The notes under the pieces were generated by a model. It was not told the origin of the DNA and searched no databases. It saw only the letters and a list, made by a program, of their open reading frames with translations. A DNA stretch of 57,649 nt from Bacillota bacterium (GTDB lineage: Bacteria > Bacillota > Sulfobacillia > Sulfobacillales > Sulfobacillaceae). The translations under genes and the position numbers were made by a program. The stretch's first letter is position 1. Every line of letters begins with the position of its first letter. This document shows positions 1 to 8,189 of this stretch, piece after piece. The DNA is taken from positions 1 through 57,649 of the forward strand of contig JAKACZ010000031.1 of NCBI GenBank assembly GCA_021820965.1. The letters run 5' to 3'.

Positions 1-142
1 AGCGGGCCGCCGCGAGGCGGCGGGTCAGCGCCTGGTCCGTTCGGCGAGCCAATTCGTCCTCGCCGAGGCGGGCCAGAAATTCCGCGTAACTCCACTGTTC
101 GGCTTGGGCTTGCTGCTGACGGACGTCAAGGGTGGCGAGCAT
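1..142 (-). CDS. IS21-family IstB-like helper ATPase, N-terminal end, cut by window edge
   Basis: Reading leftwards from the ATG at 142, the peptide begins MLATLDVRQQQAQAEQW and continues with YAEFLARLGEDELARR. This matches the conserved start of IS21 IstB, the ATPase that assists the IstA transposase. The in-frame sequence upstream of the ATG still reads ILRRLRLSG, which also fits IstB, so the true start may lie some codons earlier on a non-ATG codon. A stop lies about 30 codons upstream. No istA-like sequence precedes it (coordinates above 142), where IS21 elements normally carry it, so the element is probably truncated. Its C-terminal part lies outside the window. Confidence 0.7.
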   Translation of the reverse strand, partial: MLATLDVRQQQAQAEQWSYAEFLARLGEDELARRTDQALTRRLAAAR

Positions 143-640
143 GCCACTGAGGCGGAGGCGCCGCAGGATACTGGGGTTTCTGTAGCAACTGTGCGAAAAA
201 CTGGAATAAGCCCAGCCCTAGCGAACCACAACGCTTTCGACGAAGCGTTGGAGAAATTGCGGAGGCCCGAGTTCAGAGATAACACCGCGAAATAGCCTCC
301 CCGATCCGCCTCAATGCCCTGTCATCGCGTTGGTATACGTCGATTGACCTCTTATTCCGGTTTTTGGTTCCAATGCTACACAGACCCCTAATGTGAGGCT
401 CCACGGTCCTGGGTGTCTCGTTAGTGGGCCATCGTCTTTGGAACGCTGCAATGCGTTGAGCGTATGCTGTTGGGGGGACAATGCCGATTAGATATTGCAA
501 GATTTCACTCCAGAGGTATTTCCAATCTGTTGGCAAAGACTTCGACAGTAGCGCCGTTGCCACCTTGTTGCGCACTCGCCTCCACTTGAGCCATCAGTCT
601 GACAAAACTTCGACGTCGGTTGCTATTAATCACTGACTGT

Positions 641-669
641 CCCAGACGTTTGTTTCGATAGCGTCTGGG
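641..669. repeat. 8-bp stem inverted repeat, CCCAGACG/CGTCTGGG
   Basis: A perfect 8-bp stem surrounds a 13-nt loop. The same CCCAGACGT word recurs near 796, preceded in both cases by a CTGTCCC word. It could be an internal terminal repeat of the IS21-like remnant or a recombinase site. There is no T-run, so it does not look like a terminator. Confidence 0.35.
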
Positions 670-1039
670 TGCATTGGTCAATCTCCTCTCGGACCGCGGC
701 TCATGCGGGATGAATGTGCCTGTCGATCACCAGATTGCAATGAGCTTAATTCGATTTCAAACCCTGAGACCGCCAATTAGTTCCCTGCTGTCCCTCCCAG
801 ACGTATTGGCCAACCGGCAAACGACTAGCCGGCTTGAGAAGTTACGCCCCATACGTGCCTCGCCGTAGTCCAATAATCTTGAAGAACTGGGTACATGCCA
901 CCTTGGACGCTACCTCAGGAAGTCCTGACTGTCCAGCAGTTGGTTGCCACTCGACTGGCACGCTGGGGAAACGGATTCTGAATGGTGATGGGCCCCAGCT
1001 TTTGCCCGTCATTCACATGCTCCGTGGTGAGGACGTCGT

Positions 1040-1059
1040 CTCCGCCCTGAAGGGCGGAG
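1040..1059. mobile_element. IS200/IS605-type subterminal hairpin (remnant right end)
   Basis: The palindrome has arms CTCCGCCCT and AGGGCGGAG around GA. It is followed by CTTCCTC and preceded by codons resembling a TnpB C-terminal tail (GEDVVSALKGGAS). This arrangement is typical of the right end of IS200/IS605 elements. No complete tnpA or tnpB is present, so it is taken as a relic. Confidence 0.4.
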
Positions 1060-1308
1060 CTTCCTCTTCTCCGAAACCATTGTGCCAGCGTCGGGCATCG
1101 AACCGGCCGCCGCCATGCGCCGCTGTATCCCCCCTTGAATGAGCTTATATTCTAACGACCCTCGGCTTTCGTGGTCGGAGTACGGTTGTACGGGTTTGCC
1201 TGAGGCGCTAACGCCTCCGAAAGTGCGTGATTAGTGCGGTGAACTGTTGCATGAACTAAGAACGCAATCGCGGCATTGGGCGCCGTGTTGAAGGAACGCG
1301 GGGGGAGA

Positions 1309-1713
1309 TCATGTTGATGTCCAATCTTCCACGCGCAATCCTTGAACCCGCGAAAACTCTCCCGTGTTGTTGGTGACCAGCGGAACATCAAGGGACAGGG
1401 CATGCGCCGCGATCAGCGTGTCGAGGGGCCCGATGGAACGTCCTTGTTTTTCTAACTCTGCACGTATCTCGCCATAGACTAAGGTGGTGTCCATAGAAAG
1501 ATTCGCGATGTCAAGAGGCAATAAGAACGCCTCGAGTGCCGCCTGATTTCGCTCCTTCTGTTGACTCTTCGAAACCCCATACTGCAGTTCAGCCACGGTG
1601 ACCACAGAGACCCCGACCTCTGCCGTGTGAAATGCGCGCATGCGGTTCAGCAATTTGTCTGACCGGTTTTTGATGAGATCGATACAGATGTTGGTATCCA
1701 ACATGTACCGCAT
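1309..1713 (-). CDS. vapC: VapC-type PIN-domain ribonuclease toxin
   Basis: This is a 134-aa PIN-domain protein. VapC toxins are Mg-dependent endoribonucleases, many of which cut tRNA and stop growth when their antitoxin is lost. Visible features are the N-terminal YMLDTN with the first catalytic Asp, AELQYG carrying the conserved Glu, GPLDTLIAAHAL with the third acidic residue, and the C-terminal TNNTGEF..V.GL signature. The start chosen is the ATG at 1713, which shares its A with the TGA of vapB (TGATG), so the pair is translationally coupled. A TTG one codon earlier is possible. The reading frame is intact. Confidence 0.9.
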   Translation of the reverse strand: MRYMLDTNICIDLIKNRSDKLLNRMRAFHTAEVGVSVVTVAELQYGVSKSQQKERNQAALEAFLLPLDIANLSMDTTLVYGEIRAELEKQGRSIGPLDTLIAAHALSLDVPLVTNNTGEFSRVQGLRVEDWTST

Positions 1714-1946
1714 CAATGCAGTTCCTCACGCTGTTGTTGCTCTGATGGCTGTTGACGGTCGGCCATATAGTCGTCCGAGAATAAATCCAACGACTGAGCC
1801 AGTGAATCCCACGCATCATCCGTGGGCAATAACACGACCGCTTTACCGACACGTTTTACAAACACTTCTGAGCCGCTAAACCGGAATTGTTTGGGTAGAC
1901 GTACCGCCTGGCTGCGTCCAGACTGGAAAATTTTCGCTCGCTCCAC
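1713..1946 (-). CDS. vapB: VapB-type antitoxin (AbrB/SpoVT-like swapped-hairpin DNA-binding protein)
   Basis: This 77-aa protein starts at GTG 1946 with VERAKIFQSGRSQAVRLPKQ, the classic VapB N-terminal AbrB-fold motif that binds operator DNA. The C-terminal half (LDLFSDDYMADRQQP) is the expected toxin-neutralising tail. The open frame extends further upstream, but homology begins at VERAKIF and a perfect operator-like palindrome lies just upstream at 1970-1988, so the GTG start is preferred. It overlaps vapC by one base. VapB alone or in complex with VapC usually represses its own promoter. Confidence 0.88.
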   Translation of the reverse strand: MERAKIFQSGRSQAVRLPKQFRFSGSEVFVKRVGKAVVLLPTDDAWDSLAQSLDLFSDDYMADRQQPSEQQQREELH

Positions 1947-1969
1947 GCACCCGCCCCCACACGATATTA

Positions 1970-1988
1970 GTATATATCTAGTATATAC
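1970..1988. promoter_or_regulatory. Probable VapB operator
   Basis: A perfect 19-bp inverted repeat, GTATATA-TCTAG-TATATAC, lies 24 nt upstream of the vapB start in a locally AT-only patch. On the minus strand it overlaps TATACT/TAATAT words that could serve as the -10 element. Palindromes of this kind overlapping the promoter are the usual autoregulatory sites of VapBC operons. Confidence 0.65.
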
Positions 1989-2430
1989 CATACGGCCTGC
2001 GAACGCCATCCACACACGACTAGCTGAAGATTGCAGGCCTTCATCTCGATACCTAAGGCGTTCGCTCTCATATGCTAACGCTCCCGAGTACGAGTGCGGT
2101 AGCAATCCACAGAATCAATGAGGCCGTCCCTCAGAACATCCTCATTGTTGCATCCAAGCGAGAGCTAAAGCTTCGGAATCTCGACCAGCGTCCACCGTTT
2201 CCACTCCCACAGGCGGTCCATCCCTAACTGAACGTAAAAATGTTCACGGTCATACCCTCTAACCCGTCATCCGGGAACTGGGCGCTTGCGACCTCATGCC
2301 AGAGCACCGCATGTTGACTCGTCTGATAGGCACGCGGAATTGTGGCCTACACATTCAGATGGATTCCGTAACTTTCCAATACCGGGCATCGTTGACATTG
2401 AGAGGTCGCTACGAATTTGAGGTGTAAGCA
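1989..2430. other. Non-coding stretch upstream of the 2431 gene
   Basis: No ORF with a ribosome binding site or recognisable product was found on either strand, and no terminator or repeat stands out. Confidence 0.4.
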
Positions 2431-2892
2431 ATGGATCTGGAGTACCGACGCGCAATCCTGTTCACAAGCGCAATCACTTCCATAATTCTCAGTGCCATCG
2501 TCATTGCTCGACGCTGGCCGCCTCAGTCTCCAGGCCTTGATACCGTGTCGTTGTCGCCCACCCGAGTCGTCCAGTCGTATTACACATATGTTAGCCAAGG
2601 CAATATTCACGACGCCGTGGAGTTCGTGACACACAAGGTGTCGGCCCAGGAAAGCTTGCCCGGCGGAGACTTTACAAACGTTGCCACTTTATCGGGATTA
2701 TCACTCAAGGGGCCGTATCACATGCCTCACAATCGCCACTATAAATTCGTCGTGCAAATCGTGGCGTCGTTTCAGGTGCAGTGGGACTCGGTCATTGATC
2801 AACAGAACGGCGAGGACACCGAATTCGTCTACCTCGGCCGAAACTCGCGTCATCAACCGTGGGTCATCACTTCCATTGGTTCAGGGCCCTAG
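2431..2892 (+). CDS. Membrane-anchored hypothetical protein, possibly NTF2-like
   Basis: This 153-aa protein begins at an ATG with GAGGTG about 6 nt upstream. Residues 8-27 form one hydrophobic segment (ILFTSAITSIILSAIVIA) flanked by arginines, an uncleaved signal anchor. The rest is predicted to lie outside the membrane. After a serine/proline linker comes VVQSYYTYVSQGNIHDAVEFV, then beta-rich sequence ending in HQPWVITSIGSGP. This layout resembles DUF4829/NTF2-like extracytoplasmic domains of Firmicutes, where a helix-rich segment is followed by a curved sheet. The resemblance is by eye and no specific function can be given. It stands alone between mobile remnants. Confidence 0.6.
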   Translation: MDLEYRRAILFTSAITSIILSAIVIARRWPPQSPGLDTVSLSPTRVVQSYYTYVSQGNIHDAVEFVTHKVSAQESLPGGDFTNVATLSGLSLKGPYHMPHNRHYKFVVQIVASFQVQWDSVIDQQNGEDTEFVYLGRNSRHQPWVITSIGSGP

Positions 2893-3179
2893 CCGATCGA
2901 CAAACCGTCACACACCCCGCCGCAAAACTATTCTACTGTCGTCAAGCCGCATCACCCGAGGTCGGAAGCGCCGTACGGGGCCACTATTTCACATTCGCGA
3001 ACAACCGGACTCACGGCCCAATCGTGTCGGATCTTTCCCCCGAATAATGTCGACTGCGACGGAATGCGCGCTCGAGGCCGATCCGACCAGATGGCCAGTT
3101 GGGCTTGATGCACCTTGGAATGGGAAGCAGGCCGACACTGTCTCGGATGATTTTGAAGCATCGGTGACCAAAGGTCGAC

Positions 3180-3716
3180 GGCGATACAGAACACCAACCG
3201 AGGCTTTGATACACGGAAAATCCCATCGGGCTAGACCGCAGCACTGTAATGTGGTATCCATCCGCGGTGGCCTTCTGCATGAGACGGAGTCGTACGGCCA
3301 TAGCCCTTGCCTCGATAAGCTGGCTTCGTGGCCACGATGTAGATCCCGGCCACCCCGGCTTCGTACACGAGGGTTCCCGGAACAACCGGCTTATCGCCTT
3401 CCCAGCCCAGATAGTGATGAACCGTGGGATGATCGATAAAACTGGCCAATATATAAGCGTTGACTAATGGCTCCCATACTTTCGACGGACCTGTCCCATC
3501 CACCCGGACACCGAAGCCCTCCATGAGCACCGGCACGAATTGCGCGAGAAAATCCTGCGGAGTCTCGACTTTCGCAACCCGTTGCCACGGGGCATACTCT
3601 CTAATACGGATAAATCGCAGGCCATGCTGGGCAAGGATTGGTCCTGCTTTTGACATCCTCGGCTTAGGAGATGGAACTCCATATCTGACTGTGTATCCGC
3701 TGCCCACAGGACCCAA
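3180..3716 (-). pseudogene. GNAT acetyltransferase, frameshifted
   Basis: Reading leftwards from about 3716, one frame gives an unrecognised N-terminal region and then GVAGIYIVATKPAYRGKGYG, the acetyl-CoA-binding motif A (R/Q-x-x-G-x-G/A) of GNAT enzymes. That frame then becomes nonsense. The continuation, VRLRLMQKATADGYHITVLRSS followed by GFSVYQSLGW (motif B, the usual Y-x-x-LGF), is found in another frame from about 3295. A single indel near 3295 therefore breaks the gene. Unless the indel is a sequence error it is a recent pseudogene, because both halves remain well conserved. Confidence 0.7.
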
Positions 3717-4124
3717 GCGACCGGCTTCCCTCAGGCCTCAAGTTTAGTATGTTTGACCAACTGGCTGATGACGGAAGGGAACCCTCAGACCCACTCCGGG
3801 GGAGGGGATATCCCGTTGTGGTCCCCGGGCGAGAAGGCCACGGCCTTTCGCCGGAATGTGGTAAGTGGGACGCAGCCAAACCAGCCATGACATTCGCGAT
3901 GTCCAGCCTGTCAACTGAGCATCAACCCAAAGAGTGCATACACCAAAGGCATGGCGAGGGGTGCGCCTTAGGCCGCTTTTGCCTTCCGTTTCAAGCTTGG
4001 GGCTTCTAAGGGCGGGCAGCCGTCTTTCCGACGGCAGGAATTTGTGCTGTCTAACGAGAATTCGAACTAAAAGAGCTGCCCCAGGGCCAGGGCAGGGTCT
4101 GATGTAGGGGTGGGAGGGCGTACG
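3717..4124. other. Intergenic region before the peptidase operon
   Basis: About 400 bp hold only overlapping low-quality ORFs on both strands. No family was recognised and no clear promoter was identified. The ribosome binding site GGGAGGG for the downstream gene lies at its right end. Confidence 0.4.
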
Positions 4125-5810
4125 ATGACAGCAAGCTACTGGACATTTCGAGATATGTGGGATGTACTTCGGGGATTGGAAGAGAGGCATTCGCAATTCA
4201 TGACGGTAGACGTCATCGGGATTAGTCGGCAAGGCCGGAACATCCCCGGGGTAACCCTGACCAACAGCCAAACCGGTAAACCTGGGGAAAAGTCCGCAAT
4301 CTTTGTGGACGCTAACATTCATGCGGGTGAGGTGGCGGGAAACACGGCAGCTATGTATTGGATCGAGTGGTGCCTCAACCAATACGGAACCAATCCGGAA
4401 GCGACTGAGCTTCTCGACTACCATACCGTTTACGTGGTTCCCCGCATTGCCATCGATGGCGCGGAGCTTTACCTCACCACGCCGGAACGCATGCGCTCAA
4501 GTCCCCATCCATATCCTTTTTCAACGCCGCCGGAGGGGTTTGTCGAGGAAGACATCGACCAAAACGGGTATATTCTGATGATGCGTGTGCCGGCGGAAGA
4601 CGGCGGATTCGTACCCGATGAGTTAAATCCGCTGGTAATGCGCCCGCGCCATCCCGGGGAGTCGGGCGACACATACTATCACCTTTTTCCCGAGGGGCGG
4701 ATTGAATGGAAATCGGTGCCGAACGATTTTCCGGCGTTTTCCTCGGCGGAACGGGCACGCCGGCGGGACATGGACTTTAATCGCAATTTCCCCATTCGCT
4801 GGGCCGGTGAGACCGGCCAACGCGGCGCGGGCCCTTTTCCGCTTTCGGAACCAGAACTACAGAATCTGGCACGCTTCATCCACGCCCATCCGAATATTGC
4901 CGCTTATGCGTCGCTGCACACTTCCGGAGGAGTCATTTTACGTCAGCCGTCAACGGGAGAGGACAGTGTGCTGTCCGAGATGGACCGCGAGCTCTTTACC
5001 CGTGTGGCAGACATGGGCGCCCAGGTTAGCGGCTACGTGGCCAATTCCAACTATCGCGTCTTTGCCACTGGGCACGAAAAGGTGCTGATGCCCGGCGCGG
5101 CCGACGATTGGATGTACGACCATTTCGGCGTACTTAGCTTCACGGTAGAAATTTGGAACCTGCCCAAGCGTGCTGGGGCGCGAGGCTACGCCGAGCTAGG
5201 TGTGCGGGGTCTCATGGAGTTGAAACCCGAAGACGCGCTCGAGAGTGTGCGTAAAATCTACGCCTGGGCAGCGGCCGAAGCGCCGAGCGGGGTGTTTTCC
5301 TGGACGCCCTATGAGCACCCCGATTTTGGTTGGGTGGAAATTGGCGGTTTGGACTTCAAGTTTATCGAGCAAAATCCCCCGCATCATCTCCTTGAGGAAG
5401 AATGCGCCCATGTGAGTGCCTTTTTAACCCGACTGGGTCTCTCAACCCCGAAACTGATTCAAACCGCACTGCAGGTTACCCGTCAAACCGACGATTTGTA
5501 CCGGATAGTGGTTGAATGGGCCAATGCCGGATATCTTCCCACCTCTAGCACAGCTAAAGGCAAGGACGTTATGTTGGAAGGATTAAGCGCCCGCATAGCA
5601 GGGGACATTGAGGTGATATCGGGCCGTTCCCCGCTTCCGATCGGCCATCTTGACGGCTACGGCGGCCAGGATGGCTCGGTACCGCCTCATCGGCAGCGAG
5701 TTCATGCCGCATGGGTCATACGGGCCAAAGCCGGCGCCACAGTGGAAGTCATGCTGGAAGGGCCGCGGGCGGGGAAGATGTCCCAGACTATCATGCTGGG
5801 GGAGGGCTAG
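4125..5810 (+). CDS. M14-family zinc carboxypeptidase
   Basis: This 561-aa protein starts at ATG 4125, eight bases after GGGAGGG; an in-frame GTG at 4110 lies inside that site and is rejected. M14 peptidases remove C-terminal residues or cut unusual amide bonds using one zinc ion. NIHAGEVAGN (about residue 65-75) supplies the His and Glu zinc ligands of the HxxE motif. SLHTSGG (about residue 265) supplies the third His. VEIWNLPKR follows where the catalytic Glu region is expected. About 150 C-terminal residues form an extra domain. No signal peptide is seen, so the enzyme is probably cytosolic. The stop lies 2 nt before the aminotransferase start, so the two are almost certainly co-translated. 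Confidence 0.88.
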   Translation: MTASYWTFRDMWDVLRGLEERHSQFMTVDVIGISRQGRNIPGVTLTNSQTGKPGEKSAIFVDANIHAGEVAGNTAAMYWIEWCLNQYGTNPEATELLDYHTVYVVPRIAIDGAELYLTTPERMRSSPHPYPFSTPPEGFVEEDIDQNGYILMMRVPAEDGGFVPDELNPLVMRPRHPGESGDTYYHLFPEGRIEWKSVPNDFPAFSSAERARRRDMDFNRNFPIRWAGETGQRGAGPFPLSEPELQNLARFIHAHPNIAAYASLHTSGGVILRQPSTGEDSVLSEMDRELFTRVADMGAQVSGYVANSNYRVFATGHEKVLMPGAADDWMYDHFGVLSFTVEIWNLPKRAGARGYAELGVRGLMELKPEDALESVRKIYAWAAAEAPSGVFSWTPYEHPDFGWVEIGGLDFKFIEQNPPHHLLEEECAHVSAFLTRLGLSTPKLIQTALQVTRQTDDLYRIVVEWANAGYLPTSSTAKGKDVMLEGLSARIAGDIEVISGRSPLPIGHLDGYGGQDGSVPPHRQRVHAAWVIRAKAGATVEVMLEGPRAGKMSQTIMLGEG

Positions 5811-5812
5811 AC

Positions 5813-6961
5813 ATGCACGGCAATGATTTGAAGCTATTGATTCCTGCAGCCCTGAACAGCACCTATCTTAACGCGGGGACGCTGGGACCGACGCCCAGCA
5901 CCGCCTTGGCCGCTGCCGCGGCCAGTGAATTGGAGTGGGTCGAAGCGGGCCCAGGCATGCACCTGCACTACGTCGATGCCAAAGCCAAGGTACGGAGTTT
6001 TGCCCAGCGTATCGAGCGCCGCATGCCGGGCGGAGTGGTCAGCATTACCTCGAACAACAGCGAATCTTTATTGCGGATTCTCTGGGGAACGCCCTTTGAA
6101 GAGGACGACGAAATTATTACCACCGATCAAGAGCACGGCGCGGTCGTGTTGGCCCTGTCGTCCATTATGACGCGGTTTGGGCTGCGTGTGCGAGTTGCTC
6201 CCGCGAGTTCCTCCCAGGGTCTGGCGGCTGAGATTGCAGCCCGCATCAACACGCATACGCGTCTAGTAGTAATGAGCCACGTGTCATATCTCACCGGGTG
6301 GGAGCTTCCCGTGGCCGAAGTGGCCTCAGTGGTGCAATCGCATACGCGTTGCCGCCTGTTGGTCGATGGTGCTCAAGCGTTAGGTAATATCATGGTCAAT
6401 CCTGTCGAGTTGGGGGCGGACTTTTACGTTTTCTGTGGCCATAAGTGGATGATGGCCCCGGCCGGATGGGCGGGCCTTTGGGTCCGGCATAGCCGGCGGG
6501 AGGAGATCGGCACGCGCTGGCCCCTTGAGCCGTGGCCAGTTGATGCCGCCGTGCTGGAGAACGGTCCGCTTTCCGAGTTTAGCCAGGCGGGTGATGACCT
6601 GGAGTACGGCACCCGCTGTTGGCCGCGCATTTCCGGCTGGTCGATTACCTGGGACTATTTCGAAGAGGAGGGTTTTGAAGAACACGCCCGTTATCAAATG
6701 AATTTGGCGGACCAAGCCCGAGAACGGCTGGGGCGGATTAACGGCCTTTCGGTGCTTAACCCGGTCTGGGATGGAACGAAGGCCACCGCTCTTATGGTTA
6801 TAACCTGCCGCCAAATCGGATCTGGCCTTTATGAGTGGCTCTTACAGCGAAATGTGGTGACCAAGGCTCAGCCGGTCCATGGCGGGATCCGGATATCCTG
6901 GGCGTCCTTCAACACATCTGATGATATTGAGGCATTGGTCGAAGGTGTTAGCGGCATTTAA
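5813..6961 (+). CDS. Class V aminotransferase (isopenicillin-N-epimerase / cysteine desulfurase fold)
   Basis: This 382-aa PLP enzyme of fold type I starts at ATG 5813, after the GGAGGG at the end of the peptidase gene. Family marks are STYLNAGTLGPTP near the N-terminus, ITSNNSESL, LLVDGAQALGN with the Asp that contacts the pyridine nitrogen, and FCGHKWMMAP with the Schiff-base lysine. GIRISWASFNTSDDIEALV is the usual C-terminal signature. The family includes cysteine desulfurases, kynureninase-like enzymes and amino-acid epimerases. No sulfur-transfer cysteine loop is obvious, so desulfurase activity is not assumed. Its tight pairing with an M14 peptidase suggests a pathway acting on a modified peptide or amide. 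Confidence 0.85.
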   Translation: MHGNDLKLLIPAALNSTYLNAGTLGPTPSTALAAAAASELEWVEAGPGMHLHYVDAKAKVRSFAQRIERRMPGGVVSITSNNSESLLRILWGTPFEEDDEIITTDQEHGAVVLALSSIMTRFGLRVRVAPASSSQGLAAEIAARINTHTRLVVMSHVSYLTGWELPVAEVASVVQSHTRCRLLVDGAQALGNIMVNPVELGADFYVFCGHKWMMAPAGWAGLWVRHSRREEIGTRWPLEPWPVDAAVLENGPLSEFSQAGDDLEYGTRCWPRISGWSITWDYFEEEGFEEHARYQMNLADQARERLGRINGLSVLNPVWDGTKATALMVITCRQIGSGLYEWLLQRNVVTKAQPVHGGIRISWASFNTSDDIEALVEGVSGI

Positions 6962-7382
6962 TCCTGGGGCGTCGCCGACGAGCCTTTTGGATTCACGTCG
7001 AGACCGGCATCGCGAATCAGCCAGCCGAAGTTCGGCCGAGGTCGCCTGAATTGACGGCCATGCCATCTTTTCCGTTTCAGGGTCCGGGGCGCCTTTCCGT
7101 CTGGCGTACAAATATTCCGGTGCGCCTAAGCGTTAAGCAAGGGACGGCCCGTATCGCCAAAGATCTCCAACACCCTTTCGTTCCCGCCTCCGGGTGAAGA
7201 TCTAAAGAAGTCTCGCGAACTTAGCGAACCGTCGTTATCACGTCGGGCCGCTTGGCTCCAAACCTCACCCAGCGCCGCCACCTCTTGAGGTCTCTCGATT
7301 AAGTGCGCCCATTGCACTTTTTTCCAAGACATGCTCCGCCTTGCCGCGTTCATGCATAGGGTAGGCAGGAGGAGGTACACGC
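6962..7382. other. Intergenic region with possible gene debris
   Basis: No intact gene was found. On the minus strand, pieces such as KDGMAVNSGDLGRTSAG and LIRDAGLDVNPKGSSATPQD read like protein but sit in different frames. This may be the 3' end of a decayed gene ending at about 6962. The right end carries the AGGAGGAGG ribosome binding site of the next gene. Confidence 0.3.
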
Positions 7383-7967
7383 GTGATTCGTTTCGAGGCT
7401 CGCTACGTTAGAACACTCGACTACTTGGGCCAAAGGGCGGTGAGCTGGATTGTGGATCGGCACAATGCGGACCGTGTCCTCGCCTGGTACCGGGATCAGG
7501 GATATGACGTTGTGAAACCGCACGATGTTGATCGCGTTCCCGATCTTTTGGTGGAGGAGCGGGCCAGTCGACTTCGCGAGTATTGGCGTCGCTGGCTATT
7601 GGCTGAGAGTGCCGCCGCGGTTATCATCGGTCCAGCCGGTCTGGTAGTGGGCGGGCCGTTTCTGTCGCTGATTTTGCTCGCCTGGTCGATTGAGATGGGG
7701 TGGGCCTATGGCCACGACATGGGCGATCTCGGGCGGATTGACCATGTGCGTTGGTTAATTCACCGACGGCTGATGCGGGCGCTGGGGATACCCACGGGTC
7801 GCCGGCCCGGTGTGAACGGGTGGCGCCGTCTGGCGGGAACCGTGATGTTTTGGGGATTCGGCCCCGAACTCAAAGCTGCCGATACGGTAATGGCGGAGGT
7901 TCGCGAGAGCTTTCGCCGCGCACGAGACGCGCGACGCGGCCAGCCATTCACCGCCACGCCAATGTGA
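7383..7967 (+). CDS. Hypothetical protein with a central membrane hairpin
   Basis: This 194-aa protein starts at GTG 7383 behind a strong AGGAGGAGG. Residues about 78-105 form a glycine-rich hydrophobic stretch (SAAAVIIGPAGLVVGGPFLSLILLAWSIEMG) that could cross the membrane as a short hairpin. The flanks are rich in arginine, and the C-terminus (ESFRRARDARRGQ) is strongly basic. No enzyme motif is visible. I do not recognise a named family. EcsC-like proteins have a comparable amphipathic middle, but the match is too loose to assert. Confidence 0.6.
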   Translation: MIRFEARYVRTLDYLGQRAVSWIVDRHNADRVLAWYRDQGYDVVKPHDVDRVPDLLVEERASRLREYWRRWLLAESAAAVIIGPAGLVVGGPFLSLILLAWSIEMGWAYGHDMGDLGRIDHVRWLIHRRLMRALGIPTGRRPGVNGWRRLAGTVMFWGFGPELKAADTVMAEVRESFRRARDARRGQPFTATPM

Positions 7968-8062
7968 TTCACCACCAAATCTCAACGATTCACGGCAAAC
8001 GCCAATCGAATCGTCTCGGAACTGTGTACAATACCCACAAATCAGTTCTCGGAGGTGCTCCC

Positions 8063-8143
8063 ATGGACGAAGACGTGCGCAAGGACGACGAGACCCGTCA
8101 GGACGAATGGTTTGACGTCATGCGGGAGTGGTTCGGGGAATAG
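8063..8143 (+). CDS. 26-residue acidic small protein
   Basis: ATG 8063 follows GGAGG by seven bases and encodes only 26 residues, MDEDVRKDDETRQDEWF and so on, ending in MREWFGE. It is highly acidic with two Trp-Phe pairs. A TGTGTACAAT word (extended -10) lies about 30 nt upstream, and a strong hairpin follows immediately after the stop. A promoter-like element, a ribosome binding site and a terminator around such a short frame argue that it is a real monocistronic gene. No function can be assigned. Confidence 0.55.
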   Translation: MDEDVRKDDETRQDEWFDVMREWFGE

Positions 8144-8189
8144 GACATCGGACTGCGGCGGGAGAAGCCCCGCCGCCTTCATTGTCCTA
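8141..8189. terminator. Two-tier hairpin between the small gene and the convergent GNAT gene
   Basis: The inner stem GCGGCGGG / CCCGCCGC (8155-8162 with 8169-8176) closes a six-base loop. An outer stem TAGGACA / TGTCCTA (8141-8147 with 8183-8189) includes the stop codon of the small gene. It lies between two convergent genes and would act as a bidirectional terminator, although no long T-run follows. Confidence 0.6.

Larger units (their letters stand above)
143..1308. other. Gene-poor stretch with mobile-element traces
   Basis: No convincing intact gene is seen. Short ORFs on both strands lack ribosome binding sites and family resemblance. The stretch contains a CCCAGACG/CGTCTGGG hairpin at 641-669 with a further CCCAGACG copy near 796. 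An IS200/IS605-type GC-rich hairpin lies at 1040-1059. A small GAGGCG-CTAA-CGCCTC hairpin lies at 1202-1217, about 90 nt downstream of vapC in its direction. Plus-strand codons before 1040 read GEDVVSALKGGAS, which resembles the tail of IS605-type TnpB proteins. I interpret this as decayed insertion-sequence DNA. Confidence 0.4.

Noticed and set aside
2681..3439. Plus-strand ORF of 252 codons
   Set aside because: It overlaps a recognisable gene and the GNAT pseudogene; its peptide is a basic shadow translation without a ribosome binding site.
3744..4424. Long minus-strand ORF of 226 codons
   Set aside because: It overlaps the start of the clear M14 peptidase gene and the peptide is a low-quality mix rich in Arg, Pro and His with no family match.
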